From Acidobacteriota bacterium (GTDB taxonomy: Bacteria; Acidobacteriota; Thermoanaerobaculia; Multivoradales; JAHEKO01), in NCBI GenBank assembly GCA_024638355.1, contig JAHEKO010000264.1:1-5806 (forward strand): a stretch of 5,806 bases of DNA, given 5' to 3'. The notes under the pieces were generated by a model, which did no database searches, was not told where the DNA came from, and saw only the letters and a list, made by a program, of their open reading frames with translations. Positions within the stretch are counted from its first letter, which is position 1. Every line of letters begins with the position of its first letter. The position numbers and the translations under genes were made by a program. Positions 1 through 5,150 of the stretch are shown here, piece after piece.

Positions 1-639
1 GGCCAGCAGGAAGGCGTCGACCAGGTTGTCGATGTGCACCGGATGGTAGAAGGTCTCGCCGTCGCCGAACATCAGGAAGCGGCCCTTGGCGACCATCTTG
101 AACAACATCAGGAAGCGGGCCGGGTCGCCGGGTCCGTAGATGGCGGTCGGCCGCAGGGTCACCGCGTTCAGCCCGCGCTCGATCAGCGGCTGGAGCGCCA
201 CCTCGCCTTCGTACTTGGTCTGCTGGTAGTAGTCCTCGGGGGCGATCGGCGAGCTCTCGCTGCCCGGCACATCCTGGATATGGCCGTGGACGCCCTGGGT
301 GCTGCAGTAGACGAACCGCCGCACCCCGGCGGCGAGCGCGGCCTCGGCCAACCGCCGGGTTCCTTCGACATTGACGTCGCGATAGTGCTGATCGGGCACG
401 TCGAGCTTGCGGAACGCCGCCGCCAGGTGATGGACCACCTCCCGGCCGTCGACGCAAGCCGCGACCAGGTCGCCATCGGTGACGCTGCCGAGACGAATGT
501 CCGCGCCCAGTGCCGCGAGCTCGTCGTGGAAGAGGCCCTCCTGGTTGTCGAGCACGCGCACCTCGTCGCCGCGGGCGAGGAGGCGGCGGACGAGGTGGGA
601 GCCGGTAAAGCCCGTCCCTCCTGTGACCAGTACCTTCAC
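1..639 (-). CDS. NAD-dependent epimerase/dehydratase (extended SDR), 3' end beyond the window
   Basis: This is the N-terminal 213 residues of an extended short-chain dehydrogenase, the family that epimerises, dehydrates or reduces sugar nucleotides and related substrates using bound NAD(P). The frame is open from a GTG start at 637-639 to base 1 without a stop. It opens with MKVLVTGGTGFTG, the Rossmann nucleotide-binding motif (GGTGFTG, residues 7-13). LDN near residue 30 ends beta-2, and HHLAA near residue 71 is the typical adenine-side motif. Catalytic residues are visible: YCST (Ser113/Thr114) and YQQTK (Tyr138, Lys142). RPTAIYGPGD at 163-172 and HPVHIDN at 199-205 are also typical of the family. 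The GTG is chosen because the Rossmann motif starts at residue 2. No strong ribosome binding site precedes it. It follows the glycosyltransferase by 31 bases, suggesting co-transcription and a role in making or modifying a sugar donor or glycan. The exact substrate cannot be read from this part. About 100-130 residues are probably missing. Confidence 0.92.
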   Translation of the reverse strand, partial: MKVLVTGGTGFTGSHLVRRLLARGDEVRVLDNQEGLFHDELAALGADIRLGSVTDGDLVAACVDGREVVHHLAAAFRKLDVPDQHYRDVNVEGTRRLAEAALAAGVRRFVYCSTQGVHGHIQDVPGSESSPIAPEDYYQQTKYEGEVALQPLIERGLNAVTLRPTAIYGPGDPARFLMLFKMVAKGRFLMFGDGETFYHPVHIDNLVDAFLLA

Positions 640-670
640 GATCTCGGGAGTGCGGGTAGGAGGCTCGGTC

Positions 671-1867
671 TCAGCTTCCGGCGACGGCCGCGCTCTCGTG
701 GGCGGGCGCCGGCAGGGCGAAGTCGACGAGGTCGTACAGCTCTTTGAAGCGGAGCCGGTAGTGCTCGTACAAGTGATTACGCAGCACGAACTGCCGCCCG
801 GCCGCCCCCAGGCGGTCGCGCAAGGCCGAATCGTCGGCCAGGCGGAGCATCGCCGCGGCGAATTCCTCCGGGTCGGGCGGCGCGAGCATGGCCACGGCGT
901 CGTCGAGGAGCTGCGTGTGCGTGGGAAGCCGGGTCGCGAGCAGCGGTCGTCCCGAGTGGAGATAGGGGAAGATCTTCATCGGCGTGTTGATCCCCGTGAT
1001 TCGGGGCGCGACGAGGACGTCGGCTTGCGCCAGCAGCTCGCCCAGCTCGGCGTTCGGCCACCAGCCGAGCCAATGCGTGTTGTCGACGACGCCGAGCCGC
1101 TCGGCCTTGCGCCGGTAGGCGGCGATATCCTCGGGCGTGCCGCCGCCGATCACCAGTTGGAGATCGGGCCTCCGCGGCAGGGCGACGGTGAAGCTCTCGA
1201 GCAGGAGGTCGACTCCCTGATAGGGCTCCAGATTGCCCACGTAGAGCAGTGTCGGCCCTTCGATACCGAGCCGCTCGCGTAGGCTCCAGGAGGGGCGGAA
1301 GTGCTCGTCGGTCAGCTGGGAGATGTCGTGCAGGATGACTACGTTGCGGGCGCCTCGCTCGACGGCCATCTCGCCGAGCGCATGGCAGACCGGCGCGACG
1401 GCGACCGCGCCGCGAATGGCGACGCGCTCGGCCCAGCCGAAGAGCGGCGAGAGCGGCCGCAGCAGCGGCAGCCTCTCGACCATCTGCTGGGCGATCGACG
1501 AGTCCATGTCGTAGACATACGGCACGCCGCGCAGGAGCTTGAAGACCCACGCCATCAGCGCCGCCTCCTCGCCGGCGTGGATCACGTCGTAGTGGTTGCG
1601 CAGGACCAGCTTCCAGGCCCGGGAGAAGAGCAGAACGTCGCAGAAGAGCTTGCGCACCGAAAAGCCCGGTCGAACGCCGTTGAGCCACCGCGGCGCGCGA
1701 ATGCGATGGATGGTCGTCCCCGGATAGTCGACGTCCGTGCCCTCGTGGTAGGTCATGACGTCGACGACCACGCCCCTCTCGCTCAGCGCCCGGATCACCA
1801 GCTCGACGTCGATAGGCGTCCCCCGCAGTTGAAAGAACGGGTGGGGTGCCAGCAGCAGAAGCCTCAT
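671..1867 (-). CDS. Glycosyltransferase, GT-B fold, GT4-like
   Basis: This 398-residue protein should transfer a sugar from a nucleotide donor to an acceptor and is probably cytosolic or membrane-associated. The N-terminal GT-B half begins MRLLLLAPHPFF, followed by GTPIDVELVIRALSERG (residues 16-32), the usual acceptor-domain start. The C-terminal donor half begins LLYVGNLEPYQGVDLLLESF (207-226), then LGWWPNAELGELLAQADVLV (267-286) and NTPMKIFPYLHSG (304-316) followed by the family's THTQLL. At the place where many GT4 enzymes have the E-x7-E donor-phosphate motif, the aligned residues are Ile303 and Pro311 by eye, with Lys308 nearby, so this belongs to a subgroup without that acidic pair or the alignment is shifted. 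The ATG at 1865-1867 is preferred over an in-frame upstream ATG (1942) because the beta-1 strand starts directly here and the upstream segment is Arg/Ser-rich and overlaps a hairpin. The ribosome binding site is weak. No signal peptide or clear membrane helix is seen. Donor and acceptor are unknown. It sits between the flavoprotein operon and the epimerase gene. Confidence 0.92.
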   Translation of the reverse strand: MRLLLLAPHPFFQLRGTPIDVELVIRALSERGVVVDVMTYHEGTDVDYPGTTIHRIRAPRWLNGVRPGFSVRKLFCDVLLFSRAWKLVLRNHYDVIHAGEEAALMAWVFKLLRGVPYVYDMDSSIAQQMVERLPLLRPLSPLFGWAERVAIRGAVAVAPVCHALGEMAVERGARNVVILHDISQLTDEHFRPSWSLRERLGIEGPTLLYVGNLEPYQGVDLLLESFTVALPRRPDLQLVIGGGTPEDIAAYRRKAERLGVVDNTHWLGWWPNAELGELLAQADVLVAPRITGINTPMKIFPYLHSGRPLLATRLPTHTQLLDDAVAMLAPPDPEEFAAAMLRLADDSALRDRLGAAGRQFVLRNHLYEHYRLRFKELYDLVDFALPAPAHESAAVAGS

Positions 1868-1891
1868 ACCGGTACGTCGCCACGCATGCGA

Positions 1892-1923
1892 TCGAGAGCG
1901 CCGAGAGATTCGGCGACTCTCGA
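1892..1923 (-). other. Imperfect stem-loop in the 93-base intergenic gap
   Basis: Arms CGAGAG (1893-1898) and CGCCG (1899-1903) pair with CGGCG (1911-1915) and CTCTCG (1917-1922). A single unpaired base lies at 1916 and the loop is 7 bases (1904-1910). The outer T1892/A1923 pair extends it to 12 base pairs. It begins 38 bases after the flavoprotein stop and ends 24 bases before the glycosyltransferase ATG. No T-run follows on either strand, so it is not a standard intrinsic terminator. It could stabilise the 3' end of the upstream operon mRNA, attenuate readthrough into the glycosyltransferase, or be a protein-binding palindrome. The pairing is seen directly; any function is inference. Confidence 0.6.
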
Positions 1924-1960
1924 AACATGATGCCAGTCGCACGGGGCGGGCGAGTAGTGA

Positions 1961-3193
1961 CTATTCCACAGCCGCCGCCGGCTCATGCGCGGTGAGCAGC
2001 GAGAAGACCTCGTCCACTTGCTGCCAACCGACGCGCATCAGGAAGCTGCGATTCCGCCCGTACGACTTCGAGCCCAGAATGAAGAAGTTGGGCTCGGGGT
2101 TCACCAGCGTGTCGGCGCCGTGGCTCTCCTGCGCGAGGCAATCCTCGCTCGCCGCGCCGAGCAGCGCCGCGGCGAGCTTCATCGGTCCGCTGGTGGCGTA
2201 GCACTCGTGCACCTGGAGCTGGCGGTAGAGATCGTGGTCGCCGACCGAGCCGGTGAGCGACAGGATGCGATCGACCTTGCGCCGGAGCCGCTCGCCGCTC
2301 TTCGTGCGCAGGGTGACCTGATAGCCGCCGTTGAGAGGGGCGAGCGACTCGACCACCACGCCGCGCAGAGGCTCGACCGGCGAGTCGGGATCTTCCGAGA
2401 GCTGCGCGGCGGCGGCGACGAGCCGCGACCGCTCGGGCAGCGGATCCTCGGGATCGATGTGCCAGGAGGGGTCCTCGCTACGCAGCGCCCAGAGAATCCG
2501 GGTCTCCGGGTGCGCCTCGGCCAACCGCGCCAGATCGACCACCGCGGTCTGGGCGGAGTGGCCGGCACCGACCAGCAGGATGGTCTTGTCGGCCCAGTAG
2601 CGCTCGTCCCGCGAGACGTCCGGGATCGAGCGGTCGATCGCATCGTCGAGACCCGACTCGCCGGGCGCGGCGATGCCGCCGTCGCCCAGGGTGTTCGGTT
2701 GGCCCCAGGTGCCGGTGCAGTCGAGCACGACATCGGCATGCTCGATCCGCTCGCCGCCGCCCGCTTCGGTCAGCAGCAGCCGGAAGGGCGCCGCGGCACG
2801 CGCCCCCGACGCGATCTCCTCGTGCTTGAGCAGGCCTTCACGCCCGATCTGCTTGACCCGCACGCCGGTGACGAGGTGGGGAGCGATCTCGGGCAGCTCG
2901 GCGGTCGGCTGGAGCGCGACGTCGATCAGCTCCCGGCCGGAGGGGCAGAACTGGCTATCGTGATCCGGCAGCTCGCGGCCCGCGCGCTCGAGATGCCGCC
3001 GCATGCGCGGCGAGATGTTGAGACCCCACGGCGAGAAGAGCCGCACGTGAGCCCACTCGCGGACGTGCGCGGCGACCCGGTCCGAAGCCTCGTAGAGCTT
3101 GAAGGGATAGCCGTGGTCGGCGGCGGCCAGCGCGGCCTCCAATCCGGCGGGGCCGGCTCCGATGATGGCGATGCGGGGCTTGGACTCGGTCAT
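1961..3193 (-). CDS. FAD/NAD(P)-dependent oxidoreductase, flavin monooxygenase-like
   Basis: This 410-residue soluble flavoprotein has two dinucleotide-binding folds. IAIIGAGPAGLEA near the N-terminus carries GxGxxG (residues 12-17), with Glu35 (LYEA) ending beta-2 to bind the FAD ribose. VGAGHSAQTA (208-217) is the second, NAD(P)H-binding GxGxxA motif. DCTGTWGQP (158-166) matches the hinge motif linking the two domains in flavin monooxygenases and thioredoxin-reductase-like proteins, and NFFILGSKSYGRN (369-381) matches the C-terminal FAD-contacting segment. There is no redox-active CxxC pair, so a thioredoxin-reductase mechanism is unlikely; an NAD(P)H-dependent monooxygenase or oxidase fits better. 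The ATG is supported by GGAG at 3204-3207, ten bases upstream, and lies 16 bases after the metallophosphoesterase-like stop. By context it may oxidise or reduce an intermediate made by the methyltransferase and radical SAM enzymes. ArsO, a flavin monooxygenase found in some arsenic clusters, is a functional analogy only. The substrate is unknown. Confidence 0.9.
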   Translation of the reverse strand: MTESKPRIAIIGAGPAGLEAALAAADHGYPFKLYEASDRVAAHVREWAHVRLFSPWGLNISPRMRRHLERAGRELPDHDSQFCPSGRELIDVALQPTAELPEIAPHLVTGVRVKQIGREGLLKHEEIASGARAAAPFRLLLTEAGGGERIEHADVVLDCTGTWGQPNTLGDGGIAAPGESGLDDAIDRSIPDVSRDERYWADKTILLVGAGHSAQTAVVDLARLAEAHPETRILWALRSEDPSWHIDPEDPLPERSRLVAAAAQLSEDPDSPVEPLRGVVVESLAPLNGGYQVTLRTKSGERLRRKVDRILSLTGSVGDHDLYRQLQVHECYATSGPMKLAAALLGAASEDCLAQESHGADTLVNPEPNFFILGSKSYGRNRSFLMRVGWQQVDEVFSLLTAHEPAAAVE

Positions 3194-3203
3194 TCGGGTA
3201 GAT

Positions 3204-3207
3204 CTCC
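3204..3207 (-). promoter_or_regulatory. Ribosome binding site for the FAD oxidoreductase
   Basis: GGAG on the minus strand (within CTGGAGATC) lies ten bases before the ATG at 3191-3193 and inside the 16-base gap after the upstream TAG. It supports both the start choice and translation from a shared mRNA. Confidence 0.7.
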
Positions 3208-3209
3208 AG

Positions 3210-4217
3210 CTAGAACCGCGAAGCGGCGCGCTCCTTGGCGGGCAGGATCTCGAGGCAGGTCGTCCACCAGCCCGAGAGCACGGTCTCGATGAACTCGTTC
3301 GGCAGCGCCTCGCGGCGCATCTCTTCGGCCAGCGCGTGGTGGTCGTAGCCGAGCCCGACCAGCTCGACCCCGAGCTCGTCCTCGCGGTCGTCGACCAGGC
3401 AGTAGCAGACCTCGGCGCGGCCGTCGTTGGCGGGCCGGCCGATCACCCCGACGTTGATCACGTCGCCGCCCGATTCGAGCCGGCGGTGCCAGGGTAGGCC
3501 GGTATGGGTGCAGAGGAGCCCGTCCGCCCGCTCCTGGGCGAGCAGCACCTCGAGGAAGGGCACCGGCGAGGTGGAGTGGAAGAGGAATTCGTTGATTCGC
3601 CGCGGCGAGCCGTGGACGAGCAGCAGCTCGCGCTCGCCGACCCGGATGCGGCGGCGCTTGGGGAGCTCGCCCATCCACAGCTTGAACTGCGGCGAGCAGT
3701 TGCGCGCTGTGTAGCCGTAGGAGAGCTCGGCGAAGTGGTTGTCGCGCGGGTCGGTATAGCCGCAGTTGCAGTCTTCGAGCCCCGCGGCGAGCGACTCCTC
3801 GTAGTTGCCCTGGATCGTCCGCACCGAGCCTCGCTCGAGCAGCGGCCAGACCTTCTCGGGGCTCGGCCCGAACCCGCCCAGGTCGCCCAGGCAGTAGATC
3901 GCCTCGGCGCCGCGAGCACGCGCGTCGTCGAGCAGGGCGGCCAGCGCGTAGTGGTTGTTGTAGACGCCGCCGAACACCGCGACCCTGGAGAAGGGTCCCT
4001 CGACCGGCGTCGGGTCGGGCCGCGGCTCGCGCCAGCTCGCCACCTCGAGCTCGCGCTCGCTCGCCGAGAGAGCTCGCCCGGCGGCGGCGGTCGCGCGCCG
4101 GAACTCGGCGAGCGGCACCAGCTTCTCGCCCCAGGTGGCGAGCCCGCGGTGGGCCGTGAGCTTGGAGCTCTCGCGGCGCTGGCGGTCGCGTTGGTCCTTT
4201 GGAGAGCGAGACGGCAT
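3210..4217 (-). CDS. Calcineurin-like metallophosphoesterase-fold protein with altered metal site
   Basis: This 335-residue protein resembles the YfcE/MJ0936-type metallophosphoesterases (Metallophos_2-like), which usually cleave phosphodiesters or phosphomonoesters using two metal ions. Residues 1-77 form a charged leader of no recognised family. The fold starts at RVAVFGGVYNNHYAL (78-92), where the family normally has SDIHGN: the Asp and His metal ligands are replaced by Gly84 and Tyr86. YCLGDLGGFGP (108-118) keeps Asp112. IQGNYEE (135-141) keeps Asn138, but the catalytic His is Tyr139. LLVHGSPRR (199-207) keeps His202. CTHTGLP (236-242) keeps His238 but has Gly240 where GHTH would give a second His. 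NVGVIGRP (255-262) is the usual closing motif. Cysteines are frequent (C109, C150, C152, C174, C236, C271, C273, C321), including DCNCGY. It could be an enzyme with a remodelled metal or metalloid site, or a non-catalytic binding protein. The ATG has AGGAGG nine bases upstream and lies 17 bases after the radical SAM stop. Confidence 0.85.
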   Translation of the reverse strand: MPSRSPKDQRDRQRRESSKLTAHRGLATWGEKLVPLAEFRRATAAAGRALSASERELEVASWREPRPDPTPVEGPFSRVAVFGGVYNNHYALAALLDDARARGAEAIYCLGDLGGFGPSPEKVWPLLERGSVRTIQGNYEESLAAGLEDCNCGYTDPRDNHFAELSYGYTARNCSPQFKLWMGELPKRRRIRVGERELLLVHGSPRRINEFLFHSTSPVPFLEVLLAQERADGLLCTHTGLPWHRRLESGGDVINVGVIGRPANDGRAEVCYCLVDDREDELGVELVGLGYDHHALAEEMRREALPNEFIETVLSGWWTTCLEILPAKERAASRF

Positions 4218-4226
4218 CGGCTTCGG

Positions 4227-4232
4227 CCTCCT
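4227..4232 (-). promoter_or_regulatory. Strong ribosome binding site for the metallophosphoesterase-like gene
   Basis: AGGAGG on the minus strand lies nine bases before the ATG at 4215-4217, just past the TGA of the radical SAM gene (4235-4237). It fixes the start and rules out a longer N-terminus that would overlap the radical SAM gene. Confidence 0.85.
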
Positions 4233-4234
4233 GA

Positions 4235-5134
4235 TCAGGTCCTGCAGCTCACTCCGTAGACGTGACAGGTCCAGCAGGCCGGATGCTCGAGCGGGTAGGG
4301 CTCGAGCGTGTCGGCGAGCGATTCGCCCATCTTGCCCTCGGGCTCGTTGACCAGGATCGGGCACACCCAGACACCCTGATCCGTGACCATCCGGCAGGCG
4401 CTGCACTGCAGGTGCGACCAGTCGCCCGCGGGTGCGTCGCCCTGACGCAGGCGCTGCCAGCTCTCGTAGGCGCCGCCGCGCTCGGCCTCGGCCCCCATGC
4501 GAAAGATGGGCAGGATCTTGAGCCGCGGCTTGTCGATGCCGAGCTCGGTGAGGAGACGGAAGAAGCGCACGCGGCCCTCGCGCGAGGCGTTGGCGTCGTG
4601 GACCTCGGTCACCGTGATCACCGGGTTGAGGCCGGCGCGGTGGAGGTTGCCGATCCCGGCGAGAATGCGCTCGAAGGTGCCCTCGCCGCGGATCGGGTCG
4701 TTGGACTCGGCGTCGTAGCCGTCCATCGAAACCCGGAGGTCGAGCGAGTAGTCGCTCGCCGCGGCCAGCGCGGCCAGCCGCTCGCAGCGCACCGGATCGA
4801 GCAGCAGGCCGTTGGTGAGCACCGTCGCCGGCCCGAGCTCGAGGGTCTTGGCGAGGATTGCCTCCATCTCGGGATTGAGGAACGGCTCGCCGCCGGTGAA
4901 GTAGTACTCCCTGACGCCCAGGCGCGACCCCTCCTCGAGGTAGGGGACGATCTCGGCCAGCGACAGGTTCTCGTGGGTGTGGTTCGTCGGCGAGCTGGAG
5001 ACGAAGCAGTGCGTGCAGGCGAGGTTGCAGACCGTGCCCGCGACCTGGAACCAGAGGGTGTCGAGCGAGCCCAGCTCGACGACCGGAGCCGCGAGGTTCT
5101 CCGCCGGAGGGCTCGAACGGGTGGTCTCGACCAT
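4235..5134 (-). CDS. Radical SAM protein with C-terminal Cys-rich (SPASM/twitch-like) region
   Basis: This 299-residue enzyme binds a 4Fe-4S cluster and S-adenosylmethionine to start radical chemistry. After a short leader, VAGTVCNLACTHCFVSSSPT (residues 31-50) carries the CxxxCxxC cluster motif (C36, C40, C43). YYFTGGEPFLN (77-87) contains the SAM-binding GGE motif. VLTNGLLL (105-112) and LRVSMDGYD (133-141) are core-barrel strands typical of the SPASM-type branch. The C-terminal part has CSAC (C244, C247), C258, CWTC (C287, C290) and C297, enough for an auxiliary Fe-S cluster. An unusual NHTHEN lies at 51-56. The ATG at 5132-5134 is the first sensible start, 16 bases after the methyltransferase stop; a TTG two codons upstream is possible and no strong ribosome binding site is present. 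Directly after an ArsM-like gene it holds the place that ArsS (5'-deoxyadenosyl transfer to dimethylarsenite) takes in arsenosugar operons, but I do not see the ArsS-type cluster surroundings. The reaction is inferred; a peptide-modifying role is less likely since no precursor peptide is visible. Confidence 0.92.
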   Translation of the reverse strand: MVETTRSSPPAENLAAPVVELGSLDTLWFQVAGTVCNLACTHCFVSSSPTNHTHENLSLAEIVPYLEEGSRLGVREYYFTGGEPFLNPEMEAILAKTLELGPATVLTNGLLLDPVRCERLAALAAASDYSLDLRVSMDGYDAESNDPIRGEGTFERILAGIGNLHRAGLNPVITVTEVHDANASREGRVRFFRLLTELGIDKPRLKILPIFRMGAEAERGGAYESWQRLRQGDAPAGDWSHLQCSACRMVTDQGVWVCPILVNEPEGKMGESLADTLEPYPLEHPACWTCHVYGVSCRT

Positions 5135-5150
5135 GGTCAACCGTCGCGGC

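Noticed and set aside
479..1282. Plus-strand open frame spanning the epimerase/glycosyltransferase junction
   Set aside because: It is antisense to two real genes, has no recognisable family, and its composition is typical of a shadow frame.
1892..1923. Intrinsic transcription terminator
   Set aside because: The stem is good, but neither strand has a T-run after it, so it is listed only as a stem-loop.
1868..1942. 25-residue N-terminal extension of the glycosyltransferase from an upstream ATG
   Set aside because: The added residues are Arg/Ser-rich, lie over the hairpin and precede the beta-1 strand that normally starts such proteins; the ATG at 1865-1867 is the better start.
1985..3292. 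Long open frame (about 435 codons) on the plus strand opposite the flavoprotein gene
   Set aside because: It is antisense to a gene with clear motifs on the minus strand, shows no recognisable domain and is rich in Arg, Gly, Ala and Leu, as expected of a shadow frame in GC-rich DNA.
4040..4090. Repetitive GCTCG-like stretch as a possible DNA repeat
   Set aside because: It is irregular and lies inside coding sequence for a Ser/Glu/Arg/Ala-rich leader segment; codon bias explains it.
4218..4406. Longer N-terminus for the metallophosphoesterase-like protein
   Set aside because: It would overlap the radical SAM C-terminus, and AGGAGG at 4227-4232 clearly marks the ATG at 4215-4217.
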